Of a stretch of DNA of 64,000 bases, positions 36,131-45,857 are shown piece by piece; position 1 is the first letter of the stretch, and each line of letters opens with the position of its first letter. The notes beneath the pieces are model-generated. The model saw nothing but the letters and a program-made list of their open reading frames with translations, was not told the origin of the DNA and searched no databases. The DNA is taken from positions 1-64,000 of the forward strand of contig NZ_JBGUAU010000030.1 in NCBI RefSeq assembly GCF_041820985.1, given 5' to 3'. This stretch comes from Evansella sp041820985 (lineage in GTDB: Bacteria; Bacillota; Bacilli; Bacillales; Salisediminibacteriaceae). The position numbers were made by a program, and so were the translations under genes.

Positions 36131-36904
36131 ATGAAACCAATAACAGTAAATCATCAAAAAAACAAAGGAATCTTAGTAGTAGCTCATGGGTCTCGTAATT
36201 CAAGGTGGGTTGAGTTTATTGAGCAATCTATTTCAAACTTAGAAATCAACATTCCAATTACAGTTGGATATTTAGAGCTAGTGGAAGGTCGTAGTATTTC
36301 TGATGGTGTTCGCAGATTAGAAAAACAAGATGTAGAGCAAATATATGTTATTCCATTTTTCGTTTCCTCTGGTAGCACTCACTTAGATGAAATTAAATAT
36401 TCTTTAGGAGTAACAGAAGAACCCATACTGGAGACAGACCTTCCACTAGTACATCCACAAGCAGAAATCATCTGGGGAAATGCAATGGATGATCATCCAT
36501 TGATTCTAGAAGTCTTGCAAGAACGCATAAAGGAATTGAGTAAAAATCCAAAGGAAGAAAGTTTACTTTTAGTTGCTCATGGTAGTGACCGTGCTTATTT
36601 CCAGCCTTTTTGGGAGGAAACTTTGCAAAAAATGGTAGATCATTTTACTACTATATTTGGTTTTTCAAAAGCTGGGTTTGGTACCATCTTACCACCTACG
36701 ATTTCAACAGAAGCGACCAAGCTAAGTGATAACGGCGGTAAAAATATTGTAGCTGTCCCTGTTTTTTTAAGTGAAGGATTTTATACTTCTAAGAAAATTC
36801 CTGAAAAGCTTGAAGGTATTCCTCATTTTTACAACGGAAAATCATATCTTCCTCATCCGTTAGTAAGTTCTTGGCTTCAAGCGGAGGTGGATTCCTTTGT
36901 CTAA
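36131..36904 (+). CDS. sirB: Sirohydrochlorin ferrochelatase SirB
   Basis: CbiX/SirB-type chelatase of 257 aa that inserts iron into sirohydrochlorin. Two CbiX halves are visible: the N-terminal GILVVAHGSRNSRW with IYVIPFFVSSGSTHLDEI, and the C-terminal LLLVAHGSDRAYFQPFWEE with IVAVPVFLSEGFYTSKKI. Each half has the conserved His. GGAAGGTG precedes ATG at 36131; the GTG three codons earlier lies within that site. Its end overlaps sirC by 8 bases. Confidence 0.9.
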   Translation: MKPITVNHQKNKGILVVAHGSRNSRWVEFIEQSISNLEINIPITVGYLELVEGRSISDGVRRLEKQDVEQIYVIPFFVSSGSTHLDEIKYSLGVTEEPILETDLPLVHPQAEIIWGNAMDDHPLILEVLQERIKELSKNPKEESLLLVAHGSDRAYFQPFWEETLQKMVDHFTTIFGFSKAGFGTILPPTISTEATKLSDNGGKNIVAVPVFLSEGFYTSKKIPEKLEGIPHFYNGKSYLPHPLVSSWLQAEVDSFV

Positions 36905-37520
36905 CTTCACTCCTTGCATGGTAAAGCTAGCAAATAAAGATTGTGTTGTTATTGGCGGGGGAAAGGTTGCAGCAAGAAAAGTTATCTCATTATTACATGC
37001 TAAATGTCATGTTAAAGTAATTAGTCCTGAATTGTGTAGTGGATTAAAAGAGATTATCGATCAATGTACGTACGAAAAACGTATGTTTCAAAAGGACGAT
37101 ACACGAGGGGCTTTTTTGGTTGTGGCTGCAACAAATAGTAAAGCTATCAATATGGAAATATATAAAGAATCCGTCGATTCGGTACCCTTTTTAAACATTG
37201 TTGACGATCAGCAATTGAGCAACTTTTTTCTACCTAGTGTGGTAGAACGCGGTCCACTACAAATAGCCATTTCCACTACAGGAACCAGCCCTTTAGTGAC
37301 GAAAAACATAAAACAGAAGGTGGAAGCTCTTTTCGGACCAGAATACGAACCTTACCTAAAGATAATTGGTGAACTAAGAAAAGAAATAATAGAAACAGTT
37401 GGAGACTCTGATGAAAAAAAGCGACTGCTCCTCAAACTATCTAGTGAGGAACTACTCGTCGCTTTTCAAGAAAATGATGCTGTTGGAATAGATAATTTCA
37501 TTTCCGACTTATGGAATTAA
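36897..37520 (+). CDS. sirC: Precorrin-2 dehydrogenase SirC
   Basis: NAD-dependent dehydrogenase of 207 aa converting precorrin-2 to sirohydrochlorin. It has the Rossmann motif VIGGGKVAARKVISLL, the Asp of VAATNS..NIVDDQQLSNFFLPSVVERGPLQIAISTTGTSPL, and a helical C-terminal domain. It matches the B. subtilis YlnF group but is longer. The start is TTG at 36897, 8 bases after GCGGAGGTGG within sirB, so the genes are coupled. Its 3' end overlaps the convergent YndJ-like gene by 4 bases. Confidence 0.9.
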   Translation: MSNFTPCMVKLANKDCVVIGGGKVAARKVISLLHAKCHVKVISPELCSGLKEIIDQCTYEKRMFQKDDTRGAFLVVAATNSKAINMEIYKESVDSVPFLNIVDDQQLSNFFLPSVVERGPLQIAISTTGTSPLVTKNIKQKVEALFGPEYEPYLKIIGELRKEIIETVGDSDEKKRLLLKLSSEELLVAFQENDAVGIDNFISDLWN

Positions 37521-39178
37521 TTATTTTTCATAGGAAATATCTTATAGTTTATCGTTAAGCAACGAAAGCCGAAAAATGTCAGGTCATGTTTCGCTGTTAA
37601 CTTCCCTTCACTGGACACTTGAATATGAAACGATTCTTCCATAGGAAGTCTACTAGTTACTTTCTTTATTGTTAGATATATACCCGCATGACCACAGTAG
37701 TTTGTGGTCTTTTTACTCGTTAAAATGAGACCATTATCTTCATCGTTCTCCACACGTAAAATACCGGTCATAACAGATTTAGGCAATGGCAAAGCAATAT
37801 TCATATACCGCTTATCTTGATGATCGTGGTGGGAATAAATAGCAAAAAATATTGTTTTATCTGTTTCCTTATCTTGTCGCCACCACACACGGGGTTTCAC
37901 CCGTCCATCCAGCTCTTGCTTTATAGCGTGAATCGTACCTGTCATCTCCTGCTCTTGTTCATCCTTTAAGTACGGCTGTAAATGAAGCTGCCCAATATCT
38001 CCTGTGATTTTATGATATAGCTTGGATAGCATTCGAAATCCACAATGCCAAGTTGTTGTAGCTACAAGCCGAAATTTTGTTGTATCTTCATAAAATCGCT
38101 GAATACTAGGGTGTACTAGGAGAGGATCAAACTCATCACTTTTGAATTCTTCTATACTATCTATCAAACAGGTAACGTACGAATCCCCTTTAACAAAGCT
38201 AGGGTCCAGCCTTCTTTCTCTCATACGACTTATGGGTATTGAATAATACTGATCTCGAGGTTTTACATTTAACATAAACCAACCTATGATCCCAACAAAA
38301 GCGTACCCAAACGCATTGCCTACACCATGAAAAAGCGCCATATCAGGAATCGTTAATAAGAATGGACCAAAGGTGATTCCATAGCTGTATAAAAAGGATA
38401 AAGTCATAGTTCCCACTAAACAAATCGAAGAAACCCCCACACAAAATCTACCTAGTCGAGACCCTTTTCCTTTCAGCATGTACCATATTGTAATAACACT
38501 GAGCCAATACAAAACACCAACATAGAAAACCACAGAGAGGAACTCGGCAAAGCCTCCAAATGTAATACCTGCTGCAACGATCATAGGACCAGCCAAAACA
38601 GAGATCATGATAAAGGTAAGTCCTCGAAGCTTTATATCGTTACGATAAAAGTATCTTCCTAACAGTCCTGTAAAAATCGGAAGAATAAATGCAGAATAAT
38701 GAAAATGAATGGCTGTTAATAATACAATTACGGACGGAAATGGTAATCCTTCTACGGCAAAACGATGGAGCACAAGCCACCCTCCACCTAAGATTGTATA
38801 AATAAAAGCCCCATCTATCATCGTTTCTTCTAATGGAGAGAGACCCCTATATATCAATCTACTTACACCATAAATGCCTAACAATACTGTATAAGCCAGC
38901 CAACCTATCGCAAACACGCCAGAAAGCACTCCAGGTGCCATCACCAAACTTATTGAACCGAGTAACGCAGCTGGTACTTGCAATAAAATTGTAACCTGAA
39001 ACAACTTATAAATAAACTCGTTTTCTAATCCACTGGAAGTAATTTTTAGAGCAAATGGAACAAGTATTAAAAATGAAAAAGCGAGCAATGATTCAATAAG
39101 CTCGATAGAAAAAATAATCATTATCATAATCCATAGAAATGCCCCTAAACATGATTGGATACTTAGTCGTTTTTGCAT
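37517..39178 (-). CDS. yndJ: YndJ-like membrane protein
   Basis: Polytopic membrane protein of 553 aa resembling B. subtilis YndJ. About ten hydrophobic helices fill residues 10-310 (e.g. TAIHFHYSAFILPIFTGLLGR, PDMALFHGVGNAFGYAFVGIIGW). A soluble C-terminal domain of about 240 residues follows (TTTWHCGFRMLSKLYHKITGDIGQLHLQ), predicted mostly beta. Function unknown. It is the last of three linked genes (DoxX-like, DUF4166, YndJ) that often travel together in bacilli. Confidence 0.75.
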   Translation of the reverse strand: MQKRLSIQSCLGAFLWIMIMIIFSIELIESLLAFSFLILVPFALKITSSGLENEFIYKLFQVTILLQVPAALLGSISLVMAPGVLSGVFAIGWLAYTVLLGIYGVSRLIYRGLSPLEETMIDGAFIYTILGGGWLVLHRFAVEGLPFPSVIVLLTAIHFHYSAFILPIFTGLLGRYFYRNDIKLRGLTFIMISVLAGPMIVAAGITFGGFAEFLSVVFYVGVLYWLSVITIWYMLKGKGSRLGRFCVGVSSICLVGTMTLSFLYSYGITFGPFLLTIPDMALFHGVGNAFGYAFVGIIGWFMLNVKPRDQYYSIPISRMRERRLDPSFVKGDSYVTCLIDSIEEFKSDEFDPLLVHPSIQRFYEDTTKFRLVATTTWHCGFRMLSKLYHKITGDIGQLHLQPYLKDEQEQEMTGTIHAIKQELDGRVKPRVWWRQDKETDKTIFFAIYSHHDHQDKRYMNIALPLPKSVMTGILRVENDEDNGLILTSKKTTNYCGHAGIYLTIKKVTSRLPMEESFHIQVSSEGKLTAKHDLTFFGFRCLTINYKIFPMKNN

Positions 39179-39184
39179 CTACAC

Positions 39185-39865
39185 CTACTCCTGCTCTGAA
39201 TATCTTACTGGATACAAACTATCTATATTTTTTAATTCGGATAGTGTAGCGAAAGATAACTTAAAACTCCCCTTATACTCCACTAGTTTACCGAATACAG
39301 GATGTTCCACTAGTACATGTATTGTAATTTCCCCGTTTTCTTTGTTTACTTCCTCACAAATTGTTGCATAAGGGGAAGCCCATTTCGGTGCAACAACTCG
39401 TTTCCCTTTATATACAAAGTACGCCCGATCAGAAGTAATCTCTAACCCTCCAGTTTTTGTTACTCGAAAAAATAACGGTGATACTAATCCTTGGCGATTA
39501 CCTAAATAGTCGATTATTCCTTTTCTCTTCTCACTGTAGACCATTGTGGCATCAAATGCTCTCGTCTTCTTTGGAAAACCGAATCGTCGGACCCACGAAA
39601 CTGTTTCCCGCCCATATGGATCTTTATATGCGAAATTAATGATTGAAAAGGGGACATTCTCCCCTCTTTCTGGGAATAAGAGATTCCGTTTCGTTGCTAG
39701 TAAAAATAATGGTTTTAATAAAAATATTCCTCCTTCTATTAATGTCATTGTTCCTCTACCAATAGCATATTGTCCTGATTCACTAAACAACGAGAACTTT
39801 TTTTGTAAAAGGGGGTGTAGCTTACTAAAGTCATCTCCTAGCTCTTTTTCATAAATGGAAGTCAT
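39185..39865 (-). CDS. DUF4166 domain protein
   Basis: Protein of 226 aa with the DUF4166 layout: FSKLHPLLQKKF at the N-terminus, GTMTLIEGGIFLLKPLF, then the conserved ETVSWVRRFGFPKKTRAFDATMVYSEKRKGIIDYLG. A hydrophobic surface segment rather than clear membrane helices is seen. Function unknown, though linked to YndJ. GGAGGGC before ATG at 39865 sets the start; the ATG overlaps the upstream stop as ATGA. It is 6 bases upstream of the YndJ gene. Confidence 0.8.
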   Translation of the reverse strand: MTSIYEKELGDDFSKLHPLLQKKFSLFSESGQYAIGRGTMTLIEGGIFLLKPLFLLATKRNLLFPERGENVPFSIINFAYKDPYGRETVSWVRRFGFPKKTRAFDATMVYSEKRKGIIDYLGNRQGLVSPLFFRVTKTGGLEITSDRAYFVYKGKRVVAPKWASPYATICEEVNKENGEITIHVLVEHPVFGKLVEYKGSFKLSFATLSELKNIDSLYPVRYSEQE

Positions 39866-40764
39866 TTTTGTGCCCTCCGAATACAATTTCTTGCTATTGG
39901 TAAATCAACTTCATTTATAATACCAACAACTCCTAACACAACCATTGCTATATTAAGCGTAGCTGGATTAAAAGGAAGAAGATATATATCTAGATTCGTA
40001 AATAATGCTCCTAATCCTAGAAGTAAAACAAACAAGCTCGATAATATAAACAGTAGTCTTTTTTTTATGGGTAACAGAAATAATAAACCTACTATGATCT
40101 CTAGTATTCCAATCACTCTTACAGCGTAATGTTCCACTCCCGTAAACACTCCCGCTTCCTGTAAAAGTTGAATTTCTCCTGTGTGGGGAAATAGCACTTT
40201 GGGAATTAAACCTTGATATATCCATATGAAAGCTAGAACGAAACAAATAAGCATATTGGTGATAAGGCGTCTTATGGACTGCTCAGGAGGTGTTCCTTTT
40301 TCAATCCATAGCTTTAACGAGTCAAAGCTCCAAGCTGTTGCCCAACCAATAAGAGGACGGAAAATCACACGATCAAACAAAGCACCAGCAAAACCAAAAC
40401 GAGTGTCATAATCATATTTTGTATAGAAGCGAATTCCCTTTTCTTTCTCTTCATATTTCCAAAAGCCGCTACCTTTCTTAATTAATGAAATACTTTGGTC
40501 TGTACCAAATTCCAAGGTGGATAATCTAGATCCATCTTGAAGTTGTTTGGAGCCTCTACTCCTCCCTTCGCCTTCAATTGACATACCAAAACCTATATTT
40601 GTTTTATATAAAAATGGTTGTATCCCATCTTCTTTTGGTAAATAGGTGATACTAGAAAAACGAAGATCCCACCTTTCGTGTAACTCCGGTTCTTGCGTGT
40701 ATTTCCACACATCAGAAATTGTTCCATCAATAGACGTTTCTACATAAATTGGTTTTCTTTTCAA
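39862..40764 (-). CDS. SRPBCC-like plus DoxX-like membrane fusion protein
   Basis: Two-domain protein of 300 aa. Residues 1-150 look like a START/SRPBCC-type cyclase fold (YVETSIDGTISDVWKYTQEPELHERWD). After SIRRLITNMLICFVLAFIWIYQGLIPKVLF come four membrane helices of the DoxX-like type (ILEIIVGLLFLLPIKKR). It is first in the DoxX/DUF4166/YndJ operon. The start is TTG at 40764, 7 bases after GGAGG. Function unknown; a redox or lipid role is only a guess from the DoxX fold. Confidence 0.75.
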   Translation of the reverse strand: MKRKPIYVETSIDGTISDVWKYTQEPELHERWDLRFSSITYLPKEDGIQPFLYKTNIGFGMSIEGEGRSRGSKQLQDGSRLSTLEFGTDQSISLIKKGSGFWKYEEKEKGIRFYTKYDYDTRFGFAGALFDRVIFRPLIGWATAWSFDSLKLWIEKGTPPEQSIRRLITNMLICFVLAFIWIYQGLIPKVLFPHTGEIQLLQEAGVFTGVEHYAVRVIGILEIIVGLLFLLPIKKRLLFILSSLFVLLLGLGALFTNLDIYLLPFNPATLNIAMVVLGVVGIINEVDLPIARNCIRRAQK

Positions 40765-40867
40765 AAATACTCCTCCATGCTATAAAATTACATTACACAA
40801 ACCAACCAAGTTAGTTATTCAAGATAAATTAACTACCAATGAGATAGGATATGTTCAGGGTAGACTT

Positions 40868-41136
40868 CCATGAAAGTGAACATTTTCACCATGGCGGATG
40901 AAAATACATTATTAGATGATTAAGTAACATCAACTTTATATGGAATGAGCGTAAGTCCACGAACTCCAGTGGGAAGTAGAGTAGAGGCGAGACACCGTAG
41001 CGACGTAGTCGTGAAGGTGGCTCGGCAACTCCCCACAGGAAAGGAGTGGACTGGAGCGAATGGTATACAAACCAACAATATTAGGAATACTAGATAAGTT
41101 AACCACCAATTGAGATTACGTATTTTCAGGGTAGAA
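40868..41136 (+). repeat. R1 fold-back repeat, full-length copy
   Basis: Begins TTTTCACCATGGCGGATGAAAATACATTAT and ends GATTACGTATTTTCAGGGTAGAA. Inner arms ATATGGAATGAGCGTAAGTCCACGAACTCC and CTCCCCACAGGAAAGGAGTGGACTGGAGCG are imperfectly complementary. A central extra stretch (GACACCGTAGCGACGTAGTCGTGAAGGTGGC) is present here but not in the 32.5-kb copy. It ends 4 bp from the stop of the PAS kinase gene. Confidence 0.8.
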
Positions 41137-41139
41137 ATA

Positions 41140-43368
41140 CTAATGCGCTATCGTTTTCCTACTCGGAGAATATTCAGCTAGTGGCAAAAAAATCTCCACT
41201 TTCGTTCCAACATGTAACGTACTTTCAACCTTCACATAACCACCATGACGTTCAATAATTTTTTTACTAACCATAAAGCCTAGACCTGTTCCTTTTTCTT
41301 TTGTAGTGTAAAAAGGCTCTCCTAATCGTTCCAATATATCTGAAGAAATACCACACCCTTCATCAATAAAGGAAATAGATACTCCCTTTTTATTTTCACT
41401 GCAAAGCTTCATAACCAGTGTTCCACCATCAGGCATTGCTTCAATTGCATTTTTAATAAAATTGATACACACTTGTTTAATTTGATTTTCTTCACAATAG
41501 ACATAGGAATTACTCGTGTCAAAATCCGCAATAAAATGAACGTCTTTTAATATTGCTTCTGTTTCTAATAACAGCTGGATTTCTGACAGTAAAGATACAA
41601 TATTAGTCCTCTTATAGGTAACCTTTTGTGGCTTTGAGAGAATAAGTAATTCACTTATGATAGATTCAATACGTTCTATTTCCGATGTAATAATCCCATA
41701 AAACCTTTCTTCTCTTTTATACCCAGATCTCATTAAATGAATAAAACCCTTAATCGTAGTCATTGGGTTACGAATCTCATGGGCTATTCCTGCTGCTAAT
41801 TGACCAGCTATGGAAAGTTTTTCAGAGTTTCTCAGCATCTCTTCCGCTAGCTTTGCCTCTGTAATATCTCTTATAATTACCGCCCATGCAATTATACTTC
41901 CATCATCATTTATAATTGGAAATCCTGAGATATCAACATGGATACTACTACCGTCTCGCCTTATTCTTAACGTTTCTATACTATTAACAGATCCACCTTG
42001 CTTAATTATTTCCGTATTTTGTTTAATAAGATTAACACTTTCCTTCGGGTTAATGGGAAGCTCATAAAAATTCATTCCTACTAATTCTTGCTCTTTCCAA
42101 CCAAATATTCGTTCAAAGGCTTTATTAACTTTCTTCAACTTACCTTCCTCATTGTAAATAATAATTGAGTCAATATTATTATCATAAAAGGATTCAAGCT
42201 GATTTTTTGTTACTTGTAGTTCTCTTTCTGCTATTTTCTTCTCGGTAATATCTCGGGCTACGCCATATACACCTACAACCTTCTCATCTACAATAATAGG
42301 AATGTTCGTCACATCAAAAATAAGGATATCACCATTCGTATTAATTGCATTCATTTCATACATCTGAACTCTTCCTTTTTTCGCCTCCTCAAAATGATTC
42401 TCCACCTTATTTAAAAAACTAGGTTCGACAATATCACGGAAATTAAATTTATTCAATATCTCTGACTTTGGAAGACCAGACTTTTCTACAAAAGATTGAT
42501 TTACCGATATATAGTTACCATCAAGATCTAATGAATATATGAGATCATGATGGTAATCAAACAAGGATCTATATCTTTCTTCGCTTTCTTTTAATTGAAT
42601 TTCAGTATGTTTTCTATCGTTAATATCTCGTGTGAAAGCAATGGTGTATAGAAGTTCCTCTTTTTCATCTGTTATCACTCCACCGGTCGTTTCAAACCAA
42701 CGATAACCCCCATCTTTGCATCGTAAGCGAAAACTAAATTTTTCTATTATATCACCTTGTAATTTTCGTTTTTGTTTCTCGTAAACACTAGGTAGATCAT
42801 CAGGATGACAAAAAGAAAAAGGAGTTTTCCCTAACATCTCAAAAGGCTCATACCCTAGGAGTCTTGTACACGCTGATGATACAAACACATATTCATGGTT
42901 TGGGCGATGGATGGAGATGATGTCCAATGAGTTTTCTGTTATTATCTCGAATTGTTTACCCATTTCAAGCAACTTTACTTCTGTATTTTTCTGTTCTGTT
43001 ATATCCTTAAGTTGAGAGATAAAGTACAACGGTTTCCCATGTTCATTTCTTGCAATAGAGACACTTAGCAATACCCAAACAATGATGCCTTCTTTATGAT
43101 AAAACCTTTTTTCAAATTGATATGCATCTTTTTTCCCATCAAGCAACTCATTCATATATGTAGTATCTTTCGATAAATCCTCATGATAGCTATACTCTGC
43201 AAAAGTCATTTTAGATAATTCTTCTTCCGTATAGCCAAAAATGGAAAGGTATGAAGCATTCGCCTTGATAACTTTTCCCTCTAAACTCACTATTGCCATT
43301 CCAATTGGAGCGAAATGAAATGCTTGCATAAATAATGAATTTTGATCTATCTCATCATGATTATTCAT
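41140..43368 (-). CDS. Soluble multi-PAS sensor histidine kinase
   Basis: Cytosolic histidine kinase of 742 aa. Four PAS/PAC units lie in tandem (starting near FHFAPIGMAIV, FEIITENSLDII, YHHDLIYSLDLDGN and YDNNIDSIIIYNEEG), each followed by a DITE/DINDRK-type PAC end. The phosphoacceptor box is AAGIAHEIRNPMTTIKGF, and the ATPase motifs are NFIKNAIEAMPDGG, DEGCGIS and EKGTGLGF. No membrane helix. The layout resembles sporulation kinases KinA and KinE. No response regulator is adjacent. GGGGGGATG before ATG at 43368 gives the start. An R1 repeat abuts its 3' end. Confidence 0.87.
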   Translation of the reverse strand: MNNHDEIDQNSLFMQAFHFAPIGMAIVSLEGKVIKANASYLSIFGYTEEELSKMTFAEYSYHEDLSKDTTYMNELLDGKKDAYQFEKRFYHKEGIIVWVLLSVSIARNEHGKPLYFISQLKDITEQKNTEVKLLEMGKQFEIITENSLDIISIHRPNHEYVFVSSACTRLLGYEPFEMLGKTPFSFCHPDDLPSVYEKQKRKLQGDIIEKFSFRLRCKDGGYRWFETTGGVITDEKEELLYTIAFTRDINDRKHTEIQLKESEERYRSLFDYHHDLIYSLDLDGNYISVNQSFVEKSGLPKSEILNKFNFRDIVEPSFLNKVENHFEEAKKGRVQMYEMNAINTNGDILIFDVTNIPIIVDEKVVGVYGVARDITEKKIAERELQVTKNQLESFYDNNIDSIIIYNEEGKLKKVNKAFERIFGWKEQELVGMNFYELPINPKESVNLIKQNTEIIKQGGSVNSIETLRIRRDGSSIHVDISGFPIINDDGSIIAWAVIIRDITEAKLAEEMLRNSEKLSIAGQLAAGIAHEIRNPMTTIKGFIHLMRSGYKREERFYGIITSEIERIESIISELLILSKPQKVTYKRTNIVSLLSEIQLLLETEAILKDVHFIADFDTSNSYVYCEENQIKQVCINFIKNAIEAMPDGGTLVMKLCSENKKGVSISFIDEGCGISSDILERLGEPFYTTKEKGTGLGFMVSKKIIERHGGYVKVESTLHVGTKVEIFLPLAEYSPSRKTIAH

Positions 43369-43540
43369 TATTACATCCCCCCTAAAGACTCTCATAGTCT
43401 GGCCCTTAAAAATATTCAGATAATTATGTAATAACAAATTTCGATATAAAATACCTAATATCCTGCAAATAGTAGGTTATTCTCTTATTTGGTAATAAAA
43501 GGAGCGAAAATAAATCCCTCTATTTACCATGAATTTGATC

Positions 43541-43702
43541 TTACTTCCTTATTTCTGATCCTCTTAAAGAACTGGTGAAGTTTTTATCCCAGAAATCCCA
43601 TGTATGTCGATAACCTTTCACTTGGTGGTAAAGATCGCAAACTGGATTCCCTTCATAACTGAATGATAATGAACATAATGCCACGCCATTAGGATATCCC
43701 AC
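43541..43702 (-). CDS. Possible 53-aa ORF or frameshifted tail of the Gfo/Idh gene
   Basis: An open frame begins at GTG 43702, 14 bases inside the 3' end of the Gfo/Idh oxidoreductase gene. It reads VGYPNGVALCSLSFSYEGNP, then VCDLYHQVKGYRHTWDFWDK and a short basic end. The composition looks coding (aromatics, Gly, Cys) and it fills an otherwise empty gap. It may be a separate small gene coupled to the oxidoreductase, or that gene's real C-terminus after a frameshift. No match recognised. Confidence 0.35.
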   Translation of the reverse strand: MGYPNGVALCSLSFSYEGNPVCDLYHQVKGYRHTWDFWDKNFTSSLRGSEIRK

Positions 43703-44789
43703 CTTCAATTCTAGCCCAAGGCTGTTCTATCGTAGAAATAGTTTCCCCTGTGTGTATTGCCTTTTCTATCATTAATCCTATATATTGATCTTGGGATGCC
43801 TCTGCTAAACTATAAAAAGAAGGTCCTCCTGCTACAAACTCCCCCATTTTTTTCAGGCAGGTAGCAATTGCAATTTCATCATCAAATAGACGTGCTGGAG
43901 CAAAAGGATTTCGATATAGCCAACTTTCCCCTAACAAAACCCCTTCAAGATAATACCCTTCTAGATTTTCCTTTTCTCCTCTAGAAATTCTTTTTAAATC
44001 TGAATATATGGGTGTTTTATAATCTAGTAAGTATTTAACAGAGTCATCGAAGATTTCCCCTCGTTCTCCGCGAATACTCACATGATTAGATCTTATCCAT
44101 GAACGATGCTGATCCTTCGTGAAATCATAAACTCCTAGTTTTCCACCAAATTGAAGCCAAGCCATATCTCTTTGAACTGTTATGTGCTGCTCCTTCTTTG
44201 GTGGACCACTTCGACCAGGTCCTCCAATAATCGGAGAGTGAAATTTCATCCCTTTAATTACACAGTTTTCAAAGCCTATTCCTAAATACTTTCGAATTAA
44301 GCTAACACCATGATAATAGTGAGATATGGACACAGTAGTTTCTGAAATATTTCCTATTCGTCCTGACTTTATTACAGAAAGTCTGCTAGCATGATTTGGT
44401 TGTAAATGGTATTGCTCCGCAACCTGTACTTTCGCACTCGTTTTACTAACTTTTTCATATAATTCAACAAGGCTTTCAAGATCAGATGCAGGAGGCGTTT
44501 CCGCTAAAACTGGAATCCCCATTTCGCTTAGTTTAATTAGATATGTAGTGCTTATTGATTTGCTAACAGATAACACCACAAATTCTGGTGATTCATTTTC
44601 CAGTAGCTCTTCTACGTTTCTATATGTCGTAACATTCCATCTCTGTTCTAACTTTTTGCCAATGTCTTCGTCTCGTACTACCATGCCACTAACACGAAAC
44701 ATATGTGGAAGTTGCTTTGCTATTCTTAAGTAAAACTGTGCACGAAAACCAGAGCCACCGATGATACTAAATGATACTACATTTTCCAA
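43689..44789 (-). CDS. Gfo/Idh/MocA family oxidoreductase
   Basis: NAD(P)-dependent oxidoreductase-like protein of about 366 aa. The N-terminal Rossmann motif is FSIIGGSGFRAQFYLRIA. The EKP motif region reads AETPPASDLES instead of the usual EKPL, so the catalytic Lys appears to be missing. The C-terminal beta domain is present (GRIGNISETTVSISHYYHG). Substrate unknown. I choose TTG at 44789, 6 bases after AGAGGTG; a GTG at 44798 sits within that site. A small HTH gene lies 20 bp upstream on the same strand. Confidence 0.72.
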   Translation of the reverse strand: MENVVSFSIIGGSGFRAQFYLRIAKQLPHMFRVSGMVVRDEDIGKKLEQRWNVTTYRNVEELLENESPEFVVLSVSKSISTTYLIKLSEMGIPVLAETPPASDLESLVELYEKVSKTSAKVQVAEQYHLQPNHASRLSVIKSGRIGNISETTVSISHYYHGVSLIRKYLGIGFENCVIKGMKFHSPIIGGPGRSGPPKKEQHITVQRDMAWLQFGGKLGVYDFTKDQHRSWIRSNHVSIRGERGEIFDDSVKYLLDYKTPIYSDLKRISRGEKENLEGYYLEGVLLGESWLYRNPFAPARLFDDEIAIATCLKKMGEFVAGGPSFYSLAEASQDQYIGLMIEKAIHTGETISTIEQPWARIEGGIS

Positions 44790-44809
44790 AGTAGACACCT
44801 CTTGTCATG

Positions 44810-45040
44810 TTAATCTTCATCCTTCACATCAATATCCTCTGGTATAGGAGTATTCAATATTTCTTCCACCAACTCTTTATACTTCTCCATTTGATCTAGA
44901 TGAGTTGTAAACTGCTCCTTATTAACTAAAAACTGTTCCCCATCATGAACAGCACGGATTTTTCTTTGAGTTATGAGGCTCTCAACATATGATTCTGGAA
45001 GCTCAAGAAATTCAGCTGTTTCTTTTATTGTTAGGTACAT
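44810..45040 (-). CDS. Excisionase-type HTH domain protein
   Basis: Small protein of 76 aa. It opens with a MerR/excisionase-like DNA-binding domain (YLTIKETAEFLELPESYVESLITQRKIRAVHDGEQFLVNKEQF) and ends in an acidic tail. Such HTH_17 proteins are often small regulators. It precedes the Gfo/Idh oxidoreductase by about 20 bp and probably shares its transcript. AAAGGATGG lies before the ATG at 45040. No phage genes are near, so an excisionase role is unlikely. Confidence 0.75.
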   Translation of the reverse strand: MYLTIKETAEFLELPESYVESLITQRKIRAVHDGEQFLVNKEQFTTHLDQMEKYKELVEEILNTPIPEDIDVKDED

Positions 45041-45281
45041 AGTAATCCATCCTTTAAGAGTTTCACCGAAAAAGGGAATTGACCTTTTGTCTCCTCACCT
45101 TTCTTCGTTTCTTACAACTATTATAATGGACTTGTCCAAAGGAAGTAACTGTAATTACAAAATTAAAACTTCATTCAAGCGAATAGATTCCTTCCCCTAG
45201 CTCAAGTATTGCCTAATACAGACCCAATCACATTTATTTACAAAAGACATATTGTATAGAAACACAAAAAAAGGTGAGTAC

Positions 45282-45812
45282 ATGCTGAGTTATATTAACG
45301 GTTTTATTATTATTCATTTGACATTCCTCTTTTTCTTATCAGCTTTAGGCAAATTATTTTCACTTAGACAGTTCAATACATTTGTTAATGAATACAAGAT
45401 ACTTCCGAGACGACTTACAAATATTATTAGCCCTTTAATTCCACTACTAGAGCTTTTAGGTGCTTTGTTAATATTACTCTCTCATACAGTGTGGTTTGGA
45501 TTAGTACTCCTAGCAATTCTAGTTTTAGTTTTTATAACAACGATCCTATTCATTTTGAAAGAAAAACGAGATGTGTATTGCGGGTGTTATGGTAGGTGGA
45601 TTAATGCGAAAGTAGATTTGTATACATTATTTAAAAATATCTATTTATCATGTCTTATTATTTTTTTAAGCCTTTCAATCCCTTCGTTCGGTATTAACTA
45701 TTCATTCATCTCTGTACTTACTGGTGGGATAGTAACAGCAATTCTTCTAAGCACGCACTACTATTGGCAAATCTACAAAGAAAGATTGAAGAAGCTTCAT
45801 GAAGTAAGAAGT
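45282..45812 (+). CDS. MauE/DoxX-like redox membrane protein
   Basis: Membrane protein of 176-177 aa with four to five helices, in the MauE group. MauE is needed for disulfide formation and maturation of methylamine dehydrogenase light chain in methylotrophs. The family-type cysteine pair CGC is at residues 100-102 (RDVYCGCYG), preceded by GKLFSLRQFNTFVNEYKILP and LELLGALLIL. AAAGGTGAG before ATG at 45282 sets the start. It is the first of five genes reading the same way that resemble parts of a mau cluster. Confidence 0.8.
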
Positions 45813-45857
45813 TAAGTATTATTTATCGTAATTTTATTTAAATAAAGGAGCTTGATA

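Noticed and set aside
44810..45040. Prophage or integrative element marked by an excisionase
   Set aside because: No integrase, att repeats or phage genes nearby; the HTH fold is common in small regulators.
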